Both the position numbers and the translations under genes were made by a program. From Verrucomicrobiales bacterium (GTDB lineage: Bacteria > Verrucomicrobiota > Verrucomicrobiia > Limisphaerales > UBA9464), in assembly GCA_003445095.1 (NCBI GenBank), contig DLVS01000597.1, positions 1-5,249 of the forward strand: a DNA stretch of 5,249 nucleotides. The letters run 5' to 3'. Shown here piece after piece: positions 1 to 5,249 of this stretch. The first letter of the stretch is position 1; every line of letters begins with the position of its first letter. The notes beneath the pieces are model-generated. The model was not told the origin of the DNA. It saw only the letters and a list, made by a program, of their open reading frames with translations, and did no database searches.

Positions 1-2216
1 CGACCGGCGGCTTGCGTATAAGTCCCGGAGTTGGATCTGAGTTCCAATAGTCCGCGCAGTTCGTTGGTGCCACGATTGACAAAGTCTCCACCCAGATGAG
101 TGACACCGCCTCCCGCCAACCGAATGAACTCGCCGTCGTTGGCCAGCAGAGCGGAACCACTGCTGGGATCAGACCACCGCATTCCGTCGCCGACTTCGAA
201 GGTGCCGCCAGGCGCGTTGGTGATGAGCACGGGGCCAGTCGAAGATCCCAACTGCCCCGTGATCCAACGGGCGAGCCCGGCGTTGCGTAGCGTCGCTTGG
301 TTGAATCCGCGTGAACTGATCGGCGAATTGGTCATCATTAGTCCGCCGAGGCAGTCCAGATAGATGCCGTTGCGAAGGCCAGTGGCACGCCAGTCCGTTC
401 GCCCCGCGACCACCAGGCGTCCGGGTCCCTCCAGGAAACCACCGTCCAGGTTCAGCCGGTCCACGATGAATACCAGACCCGCCGCGAGCCGCAGGCTGAC
501 GTTGCCCGCAACCTCAAGGAGGCCGTGATTGGCCACGGAAACGACGCCAGACTGGATGTCAAAAGTGCTGTTAGCGATCCGCAGCACGCCGTCGCCGCGG
601 ACCTCGGCTCCGCTCTGGAGTTCGAAGGCTCCCGAGTCAAACCGAGTCGTTCCATTGGTACCCGACTCGAAGACGCCAGTGCTGAAGCCGCCGCCGTGAA
701 ACGTCACGGTTCCATTGGTGACCTCCGACCGGCCGCCGGAGGGCTGTTCGAAGCGGAAGCCCAGCGTCGTCCCCGCCCCGGCGGACTTGCGGAGGACTCC
801 GCGATTGATCAGCCGCGCATGATCTCCCGAAGTATTGTTCCAACTTCCTCCACCGTTCAGTTCGAGGGTTCCGAAATTTTCGAAGATCGAATCGGCAGTT
901 ACGCCAGCCTTTTGGAGAATACCGCCGGACCACGTGGCGCTATTGTGGTTCTTCAGCATTCCGCTGGTAAATGAACGCAAGCCTATGCCGGAAAAACTCA
1001 GGGTTCCCCGGGCATTGATTTCCGGGCCGTCCAGTGTGCTGGCCACCCAGGTCATCGTTCCGCTCACGTCAACGGTATCGCCCCCCCGAAGGATTCCACC
1101 GTCCAACCACAGCGCGCCCAAGGTTACCGGCAGGCCCGATCCTAATTCCAGCGCGCCGGCGTCGAGGAACAGCGTGCCCGGAAAGTCGAGTGCCACCCCA
1201 AGCCGCAGGCGGACGAGGGTGGCCGCGCCCGAGATCAGATTCGTACCCGCGCCTGACAGCGCGCCCGCTTCCAAATCAACTGGTCCGCCAGAAAATTGGA
1301 GTGTGGTCCCCGCTCCGACCGTCAGTTGCGCCCGGTTGGTGCCACCGCGAGGGAAGACGATGCTTCCGCCGTCGATTTGTACGGTGCCGTCATTGGCAAA
1401 GACTGCATTCAACGTCAGATCGCCCGCGCCGTTCTTATGCAGCAATCCACCCGCCAGATTCTCGATTCGCGCCGTGGTGCCGGCCCCTGAAACCGTCCAA
1501 ACGGTGTCCGCCGCGAAGTCAAAATCGAACGTGCCGGCATTCTGGAGAGCATTGGTGCCGGCTATGGCCGTCAGTGTTCCTATGGTCCAGCGGACAGTTC
1601 CCAGATTGGTGACGATCGCGTTCTGGAGCGTCCGCGTGGCGTTGTTCGTGAGATTGAGTCGCCCGCCATTGGCGACTTCCAAACGGAGGAGATCGCCGGG
1701 AAGCCCGACGAGCGTGCCCCCGGTCCAATCACAACGACCTTCGACGCGCACGACATCGCCGGAAAGCACTCCGCCCTGTCGTAACACCGCTCCAGCCCGG
1801 ACGACCAACCCGTTGGTAACGGTGAGCCGGCGGGTGGCCGGCGCTATGACCAGGGTCGGAGTCCCCGCTCCGTCGCCGAGCGTGAGTTGCGCGACACTGG
1901 CATCCAGGTTCAGCGTCACCGTGTAATTGCCCGGCGTCGTAATCTGCGCGTGATCCGCGGGCTGGGGCACCTGGTTGGGCGACCAGTTAGTCGCGGCGCT
2001 CCAACTGCCGCCGGTGAGATTGGTCCAGAGGAGGTCCGCCGCCTGGACCGAACCCGCGGGGACGGATGCGACGAGCAAGCCAACCACGACACAGTGGTTC
2101 CCCGGGCGGCCGAGCCAGGACCTCTCCGCCATTCGCGGGATGTGCAGCAGTTGCGCCGGAATGAGCTCCCAAGCAAGCCCCCGGACTCTCTCCAGAAAAC
2201 CGGCCCCGCGATTCAT
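1..2216 (-). CDS. Giant exported beta-helix surface protein (autotransporter/adhesin-like), 5' part
   Basis: One uninterrupted frame of 738 codons runs from the ATG at 2214-2216 off the left edge; the 3' end is missing. Residues 1-40 are basic, residues about 41-58 are hydrophobic, and V57-Q58-A59 is a plausible signal-peptidase site. The mature start (about 61-115) has LLWTN, GSWSAATNWSP, VP and GNYTVTLNL, a pattern typical of the first rungs of large autotransporter-associated or PEP-CTERM-type surface proteins. From about 130 onward come degenerate rungs rich in G, N, T and V, such as NLGTVRW, NAGTF, NDGTVQIDGG, NFGTLELNGG, LDGGILRGG, LDGGFLEGPG and NRGTNELRG, as expected of a right-handed beta-helix. 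Only two or three cysteines occur. The likely role is cell-surface adhesion or matrix; no catalytic motif is seen. An alternative start is M29 (2130-2132), which gives a more usual 31-residue signal peptide. The 2216 start is preferred because its distance from the upstream TTAA operator matches the kinase gene. Any membrane barrel or sorting tail would lie outside the window. Confidence 0.88.
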   Translation of the reverse strand, partial: MNRGAGFLERVRGLAWELIPAQLLHIPRMAERSWLGRPGNHCVVVGLLVASVPAGSVQAADLLWTNLTGGSWSAATNWSPNQVPQPADHAQITTPGNYTVTLNLDASVAQLTLGDGAGTPTLVIAPATRRLTVTNGLVVRAGAVLRQGGVLSGDVVRVEGRCDWTGGTLVGLPGDLLRLEVANGGRLNLTNNATRTLQNAIVTNLGTVRWTIGTLTAIAGTNALQNAGTFDFDFAADTVWTVSGAGTTARIENLAGGLLHKNGAGDLTLNAVFANDGTVQIDGGSIVFPRGGTNRAQLTVGAGTTLQFSGGPVDLEAGALSGAGTNLISGAATLVRLRLGVALDFPGTLFLDAGALELGSGLPVTLGALWLDGGILRGGDTVDVSGTMTWVASTLDGPEINARGTLSFSGIGLRSFTSGMLKNHNSATWSGGILQKAGVTADSIFENFGTLELNGGGSWNNTSGDHARLINRGVLRKSAGAGTTLGFRFEQPSGGRSEVTNGTVTFHGGGFSTGVFESGTNGTTRFDSGAFELQSGAEVRGDGVLRIANSTFDIQSGVVSVANHGLLEVAGNVSLRLAAGLVFIVDRLNLDGGFLEGPGRLVVAGRTDWRATGLRNGIYLDCLGGLMMTNSPISSRGFNQATLRNAGLARWITGQLGSSTGPVLITNAPGGTFEVGDGMRWSDPSSGSALLANDGEFIRLAGGGVTHLGGDFVNRGTNELRGLLELRSNSGTYTQAAG

Positions 2217-2302
2217 AGGCCGATAAAGATGTCGTTTCCCTCCTTAACGGGTGATTAAATCGAGATTAAACGACGTTAAGTTTGTTCGGGCTACTTGAGG
2301 CG
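2212..2302. repeat. Direct repeat copy 1 (gene end, operator, gene start)
   Basis: This segment matches 3392-3482 in the same orientation at an offset of 1,180 bp. The best core is 2247-2280 against 3428-3460: 29 of 34 aligned columns identical with one single-base gap. Flanks also match: TTCATAG.CCGAT over the downstream ATG, and CTAC..GAGGCG at the far end, with identical spacing at both ends. Weaker similarity continues about 35 bp into the surface-protein gene. This copy contains operator A and a TAG in the same position as the kinase stop codon in copy 2. Confidence 0.65.
2242..2280 (-). promoter_or_regulatory. Phased TTAA operator A, upstream of the surface-protein gene
   Basis: Four intact TTAA units lie at 2244, 2255, 2266 and 2276 (spacing 11, 11 and 10 bp), all on one face of the helix. 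The outermost unit ends 63 nt before the ATG at 2216. Tandem 10-11 bp direct repeats are the normal binding mode of OmpR/PhoB-family regulators; the PmrA box (YTTAAK-N5-YTTAAK) is a known TTAA example. An OmpR-family regulator is encoded at the right edge, so it is the inferred binder. The last unit runs straight into an SD-like AAGGAGG (2240-2246). That SD lies 23 nt from the ATG, too far to serve it, and no start codon in frame lies nearer. Confidence 0.6.
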
Positions 2303-2413
2303 GGCGAGAAAGCTGCCGGGCGGCTTCCGATCGGCCGGGTACCTGGTGCGCAATCTTCGCTTCTCATTGGCGGCATCACCGGCGATGCCGATCTGGCCCG
2401 AGCCCGTACGACA
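2291..2413 (-). pseudogene. Possible 3' remnant of an unknown coding frame
   Basis: A 40-residue open stretch without an ATG ends in a TAG at 2291-2293. It is preceded in frame by a TGA (2414-2416) and, further up, a TAG. Its tail GSFLARLK-stop lies in the direct repeat, exactly where the kinase tail GSTFTVRLPRLG-stop lies in copy 2, and both share the CGCCTC..GTAG context. It may be a decayed gene end brought in by duplication. The residues before GSF do not resemble the kinase, so descent from it is only a guess. It could also be chance open sequence. Confidence 0.22.
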
Positions 2414-2534
2414 TCAGGCCATCGTCTGGGCGGCCGACTTCAGACCCGATGCCCGCTATAGAGCATTCGCTAATCCAAAGGCCGCCCGGCCGCAAGTCGA
2501 GGTGAAATCACCCAATGGTCCCCTCATTGGGTTG
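2303..2534. other. Gene-poor stretch
   Basis: Apart from the short open tail annotated at 2291-2413, no frame on either strand looks like a gene here; all three minus frames are broken by stops. The one structure seen is a hairpin at 2371-2390: CGGCATC and GATGCCG (7 bp) around a 6-nt loop. No T-run follows on either strand, so I do not call it a terminator. The stretch may be decayed coding DNA. Confidence 0.4.
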
Positions 2535-3185
2535 CTACCACATGTGACCGGCAGCATCGACATGCGATCCCGCTGGCGCACTTGCTCCCCCATGGGGCGA
2601 GTTTACGCACATCAACTGACACGTCGTACCATCGTAGAGCACCGTGGTGTCTCGTATTCCGCACTTTGGTTTTGGAACCCTCGGTTTTGACGGACAACCA
2701 CACATCAGCTGGATCCCGCCAAGCGGTTCCCAGAAGGCGCGGCCCATCCCGGTCGATTCAATCTCGCCGGTACGCCCGACTGTACCGGTCGACCGAATAA
2801 TCGCAGGTATTATCAGAGCGCTCGACGTCATTCGCAGGCAGAGCGTTACATCGAAGGCCCGAGCCCGTGGGTCGAGAATGCCAGCGTTCCGCTTGCCCAC
2901 GATGGCCTCCGCACCGGGAAATGTGAGTTCGCTCTCGGCCAGAGTGAGCATGAAGACTTTGCGATCGAAGGCGATGGCGGCATCTGAGTCGGGAAGTTCC
3001 ACGATCGCGGCTGGCATCGCGAGCAAAGCGTCCACCTCAACAACGCGAAGCTCGGTGCGTGCGCTCTTCTCCGTGACCCACGTACCTGCAAGCTCCGCTG
3101 TCATTGGTCGGCCGCAGTTGACCCGCGGATGCATGAGTACGACCGGGGTTGCCCTCCACGTGAAGTGTGCTTGTTTGGTCGCCAT
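2535..3185 (-). CDS. Hypothetical protein, 216 aa, family not recognised
   Basis: The frame opens with MATKQAHFTW and ends at a TAG next to 2535. I recognise no family. The first ~113 codons look coding: about 69% G/C at third positions against roughly 49% at second positions, with a balanced composition (RVVEVDALLAMPAAIVELPDSDAA, split here as RVVEVDALLAM and PAAIVELPDSDAA). The second half is poorer: it has consecutive ATA codons, many Cys, Pro and Gly, and no repeated theme. The real gene may therefore have suffered a frameshift near 2840-2860 and decayed. No signal peptide or membrane segment is obvious. A BlaI/MecI-type dyad with a -35-like TTGACC lies 10-38 nt upstream of the ATG, which supports this start and suggests repressor control. 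No strong Shine-Dalgarno site is seen. Confidence 0.4.
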   Translation of the reverse strand: MATKQAHFTWRATPVVLMHPRVNCGRPMTAELAGTWVTEKSARTELRVVEVDALLAMPAAIVELPDSDAAIAFDRKVFMLTLAESELTFPGAEAIVGKRNAGILDPRARAFDVTLCLRMTSSALIIPAIIRSTGTVGRTGEIESTGMGRAFWEPLGGIQLMCGCPSKPRVPKPKCGIRDTTVLYDGTTCQLMCVNSPHGGASAPAGSHVDAAGHMW

Positions 3186-3194
3186 CGTGGTCAG

Positions 3195-3223
3195 TTCCTA
3201 CAACTGTAGGAGTTGTGGGTCAA
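3195..3223 (-). promoter_or_regulatory. BlaI/MecI/CopY-type operator within a putative promoter
   Basis: TCCTACAACTGTAGGA (3196-3211) is a perfect 7-bp inverted repeat around AC and contains TACAACTGTA. This matches the TACANNTGTA core bound by the BlaI/MecI/CopY winged-helix repressors. A second, overlapping dyad is ACAACT (3200-3205) with AGTTGT (3211-3216). Reading the minus strand, TTGACC (3218-3223) could be a -35; 17 bp further is TAGGAA (3195-3200), a weak -10. The dyad covers the spacer and the -10, as expected of repression by occlusion. The downstream ATG is at 3185. No BlaI or BlaR1 gene is in the window, so the repressor would be encoded elsewhere. Confidence 0.5.
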
Positions 3224-3291
3224 GCCTCTTCAGCCTGCGGGGCGCATCTAATACCCCTTTCCGCAGTTATTCATGGGCAGAAAGGTATAGG

Positions 3292-3396
3292 TCAATTATT
3301 GAAAAGAGCACCTGCGGGCGCGGGAAGTTCGACAGTTCGGCCTTTTCGTCGGGCCGGCGCGTGAACCTTTGCCAGATGGGCGGCCGCGTGCTTCAT
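3292..3396 (-). pseudogene. 34-codon frame, likely truncated gene start
   Basis: The ATG at 3394-3396 lies 63 nt from operator B, the same distance as the surface-protein start from operator A. The frame MKHAAAHLAKVHA... ends at TGA (3292-3294). Its first ~35 bases resemble the start of the surface-protein gene: ATGAA.C.CG.GGCCG....TCTGG, giving MKHAAAHLAKV against MNRGAGFLERV. It has no hydrophobic signal segment. I read it as the cut-off 5' end of a duplicated gene. A short expressed peptide or leader ORF remains possible. A small perfect hairpin (GAGCG-TAT-CGCTC, 3405-3417) sits just upstream of the ATG and could affect translation. Confidence 0.35.
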
Positions 3397-3482
3397 AGAC
3401 CGATGAGCGTATCGCTCGCCGCCCATGACGGGCGATTAAGTCGAAATAGACGACGTTAAGCTAACCCGCCCTACCCGAGGCG
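3392..3482. repeat. Direct repeat copy 2
   Basis: Partner of 2212-2302. This copy contains the last codons and stop of the histidine kinase (TAG at 3471-3473), operator B and the ATG of the 34-codon frame. Distances between stop, operator and ATG are the same as in copy 1, apart from two compensating one-base shifts within the operator region. Confidence 0.65.
3425..3460 (-). promoter_or_regulatory. Phased TTAA operator B, downstream of the kinase gene
   Basis: Two intact TTAA units at 3436 and 3456 are two helical turns apart (20 bp). The positions corresponding to the other units of operator A have decayed: 3446-3449 reads AATA/ATAG and 3425-3428 reads ATGA. It starts 11 bp beyond the kinase stop codon and precedes the 34-codon frame at 3396. 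Half-occupied compared with operator A, it may be a weaker or dying site. Confidence 0.45.
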
Positions 3483-5003
3483 CGGCAACCGCACCGTAAA
3501 GGTGCTGCCAACACCCACTTCGCTTCGCACCTCCACCCGGCCACCGTGCGCTTCCACGAGCGTCTTCACTATCGCCAGCCCCAAACCCGCGCCGCCAAAC
3601 TGCCGCGAGCGCGCCTTGTCCACGCGGTAAAATCTCTCAAACAGGTACGGCAGGTGTTCCGCCGCGATGCCCACACCGTGATCGATGACCTCCACCTTCA
3701 CTTGCGGCCCCTCCTCCGAAACACGCACCAGCACTTCTTCGTCCGGCGGCGAATGACGCACCGCGTTCTCAACGAGGTTCGCTAGCACTGACTCGAGCGC
3801 GATGGCATCTCCCGAGACGGTCACCGTGCCGGCGCTTTCGCAGCGAAGGGCCGTATGGCCAGTGTCCGCCAGGGCGGAGAACTTGGCGCAGACGTCCGCA
3901 CTGAGAACTCCCCAGTCAACAGGCTCGCGTTTCACCACCGCCTCACCGGCGTCCGCATGCGCTAGCGCGAGCAGGTTCTCGACCAGGCGGCACAGGCGGA
4001 CGATTTCCTCGCCGTTGCTGGCCAGCACCGCCCGATACCGCTCTGGCGAGCGTTCCTTTCGCAGAGCAACCTGAATTTCTCCCCGCAAAATAGTGAGCGG
4101 CGTTCTGAGTTCGTGCGAGGCATCAGCCACGAGACGCTGTTGAACGACATGCGATTCGCTCAGGCGATCAAGCAGTCGGTTGAAGGCAGTGATCAGGCGA
4201 ACCACTTCAGGCTCGTCGGTTGGCGCGGTAAGTCGCCGGCGGGCAAAATCACCCGTGCTCAATTGTTCAGCCGACTCCGCCGCCGTACGGAGAGACCGCA
4301 ACCATAAGCCGGTCAAATACCAAGTGAGAATCAAGCCAATGGCCACCGCCGCGAGACTGCCCCCGGTCAACCAAAGGCGAAGTAAATGCAAATGCTCCGT
4401 CAGCGTCGTCAGCGGCACGGCCGCCTGAACCCACGCCGTGATGAGTGGGCGCTTCTCGGTATCATGGTAATAATTTACCGGAATCGTCGCGGTCACATAG
4501 GTCTCACCCGAGGCGCCTTGGACTCGCTCCAAGTAGGCGGTGGTAGGCCAGTAATCTGGGAAGCGTCGATTTCGAACCGAGAGGCTCTCAATTAGGGACT
4601 GCGCCGGCGGATTGGTCGGCACATAGTCCGGAAGCCCACCCAATCGTTCACTGCGGGTTTGGCTAAAATTCTTTGCCCGGATGAGGCGAGCAGCGTTGGT
4701 TGCGAACGGGACCGGTTCCTTGCTCCCAAACGACCGGCCCTCTTCATGTCCGGCCAGATTGAAAATGGTAAAATGGTAGCCCATGGCGTCCGTCTTGAAC
4801 GCCCGTTGGAGGTATTCTGTGTACGAAGGTTCCAACTTATTTATTCCAGCCGCGAACACAGCCGCTTTGTCCGCCACCCGATCTTCAACGTCGAAGGTGA
4901 GCCACTGGGCCGTCACGGAGTAAATGAACAACGCAAACCCGCCCACTGCCAGCGCCAGCAGGAGGCCAACGCCGCCAATCAGTCGAAATCGTAGAGACTT
5001 CAT
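3471..5003 (-). CDS. Membrane sensor histidine kinase (HAMP, HisKA, HATPase_c)
   Basis: A complete 510-residue, inner-membrane, EnvZ/CusS-type kinase that autophosphorylates on histidine and passes the phosphate to a response regulator. The start MKSLRFRL is a short basic n-region before TM1 (about 8-30). An extracytoplasmic sensor of about 175 residues follows (31-208), then TM2 (about 209-232) and HAMP (about 232-285). The H-box is VADASHELRTPLT with phospho-acceptor H297. The ATP-binding domain has the N-box NLVENAVRHSP (N413), G1 DHGVGI (D441), F-box YLFERFYR and G2 GGAGLGLAIVK. It ends in GSTFTVRLPRLG. All catalytic residues are present. It follows the regulator gene by a 60-bp gap that contains operator C, so it is probably partly transcribed from its own promoter. 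The sensor domain is not assigned to a known ligand; the CusRS-like build does not prove metal sensing. Confidence 0.96.
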   Translation of the reverse strand: MKSLRFRLIGGVGLLLALAVGGFALFIYSVTAQWLTFDVEDRVADKAAVFAAGINKLEPSYTEYLQRAFKTDAMGYHFTIFNLAGHEEGRSFGSKEPVPFATNAARLIRAKNFSQTRSERLGGLPDYVPTNPPAQSLIESLSVRNRRFPDYWPTTAYLERVQGASGETYVTATIPVNYYHDTEKRPLITAWVQAAVPLTTLTEHLHLLRLWLTGGSLAAVAIGLILTWYLTGLWLRSLRTAAESAEQLSTGDFARRRLTAPTDEPEVVRLITAFNRLLDRLSESHVVQQRLVADASHELRTPLTILRGEIQVALRKERSPERYRAVLASNGEEIVRLCRLVENLLALAHADAGEAVVKREPVDWGVLSADVCAKFSALADTGHTALRCESAGTVTVSGDAIALESVLANLVENAVRHSPPDEEVLVRVSEEGPQVKVEVIDHGVGIAAEHLPYLFERFYRVDKARSRQFGGAGLGLAIVKTLVEAHGGRVEVRSEVGVGSTFTVRLPRLG

Positions 5004-5031
5004 CGCGCAGCCAATGTTCGTAGGCCTCGCC

Positions 5032-5068
5032 TGAACGGACCGTTAAATGGGAATTAAAAAGCCTTAAG
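5032..5068 (-). promoter_or_regulatory. Phased TTAA operator C, between regulator and kinase genes
   Basis: Intact TTAA units lie at 5043, 5054 and 5064 (spacing 11 and 10 bp). A degenerate fourth unit is at 5032 (TGAA; TTCA on the minus strand), again 11 bp on. Spacing and order match operator A unit for unit. The outermost unit ends 64 nt before the kinase ATG at 5003. The regulator stop codon TAA (5064-5066) is part of the first unit. It is the inferred autoregulatory site of the two-component system. Confidence 0.55.
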
Positions 5069-5249
5069 GCGGCGAACCAATCTTCAGTACGTAGCCGACG
5101 CCGCGGACGGTATGAATCAATTGTGGTTCAAAGTCTCGGTCCACCTTGTCTCGAACATGGTGCATCGTGACGTCAATCACGTTGCTGAATGGATCAAAAT
5201 TCTCGTCCCAGACGTGTTCGGCGAGGGCGGTGCGAGTAACGACTTCTCC
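5064..5249 (-). CDS. OmpR/PhoB-family response regulator, C-terminal part
   Basis: Sixty-one residues plus TAA, cut by the right edge; the receiver domain and the first part of the effector domain are outside. The visible part is the end of a winged-helix DNA-binding domain. It has a TRTALAEHVWD helix, FDPFSNVIDVTMHHVRDKVD (the recognition-helix region) and the wing HTVRGVGYVLKIGSPP. The phrase VRGVGYVL is a hallmark of this family, and VWDENFD plus SNVIDV recall CusR/CopR-type members. It stands directly upstream of the kinase at 3471-5003 and is its presumed phosphorylation partner. Tandem 10-11 bp repeats, as at the three TTAA clusters, are the expected kind of target. Confidence 0.93.
   Translation of the reverse strand, partial: GEVVTRTALAEHVWDENFDPFSNVIDVTMHHVRDKVDRDFEPQLIHTVRGVGYVLKIGSPP

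Noticed and set aside
835..1926. Long + strand open frame of 363 codons
   Set aside because: It is antisense to the surface-protein frame, very rich in S, P, R and V without any domain, and the opposite strand reads as a coherent repetitive exported protein throughout.
2371..2390. 7-bp hairpin as a possible terminator
   Set aside because: No T-run on either strand and no clear gene end placed to use it.
2378..2507. Minus-strand frame with FHLDLRPGGLW, recalling the DLRPGG motif of AHSA1/SRPBCC proteins
   Set aside because: The frame is short, bounded by stops on both sides, and nothing else of that family can be found in the neighbouring frames.
2611..2860. Alternative minus frame containing DPADVWLSVKTEG and GALRWYDVSVDV as the true continuation of the 2535-3185 ORF after a frameshift
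   Set aside because: It looks somewhat protein-like but holds an in-frame TGA and matches no family I know; kept only as a possibility to test by homology search.
2644..3459. + strand open frame of 271 codons
   Set aside because: It crosses the BlaI-type promoter, operator B and the end of the 34-codon frame, is Ser/Arg-rich, and has no recognisable motif; more likely a shadow of GC-rich minus-strand sequence.
1..5249. CRISPR arrays, tRNA or rRNA genes, insertion-sequence ends
   Set aside because: No regular repeat-spacer pattern, cloverleaf, conserved rRNA stretch or transposase frame with terminal inverted repeats was seen.

Overview
The window is about 60% GC. Every gene I can support lies on the minus strand, so transcription runs from the right edge to the left. 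The giant repetitive surface protein rich in G, N and T, the OmpR/EnvZ-type pair beside it, and the weak Shine-Dalgarno signals together suggest a member of the Verrucomicrobia or a related PVC/Acidobacteria-type lineage. That is an inference from style; no marker gene is present.

Layout in transcription order. (1) 5064-5249 is the C-terminal 61 residues of an OmpR/PhoB-family winged-helix response regulator, cut by the right edge. (2) 3471-5003 is a complete 510-residue membrane histidine kinase. (3) 3292-3396 is a 34-codon open frame whose 5' end resembles the start of the surface-protein gene. (4) 2535-3185 is a hypothetical ORF behind a BlaI/MecI-type dyad operator. (5) 2303-2534 holds no convincing gene. 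(6) 1-2216 is the first 738 codons of a very large exported beta-helix surface protein, running off the left edge without a stop.

The main discovery is regulatory. Three clusters of helically phased TTAA direct repeats (spacing 10, 11, 11 bp) lie at 2242-2280, 3425-3460 and 5032-5068. Each stands the same distance (63-64 nt) upstream of an ATG: the surface protein, the 34-codon frame and the kinase. By eye, TTAA occurs nowhere else in the window. Tandem 10-11 bp repeats are the usual target of OmpR-family regulators, and one is encoded here. I therefore propose an autoregulated two-component system that also controls the surface protein.

The first two clusters sit inside a longer direct repeat, 2212-2302 versus 3392-3482. 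It carries the end of an upstream coding frame, the operator and the start of a downstream gene. This suggests the roughly 1.2 kb between kinase and surface protein arose by duplication or insertion into an ancestral regulator-kinase-surface protein locus, and has partly decayed.
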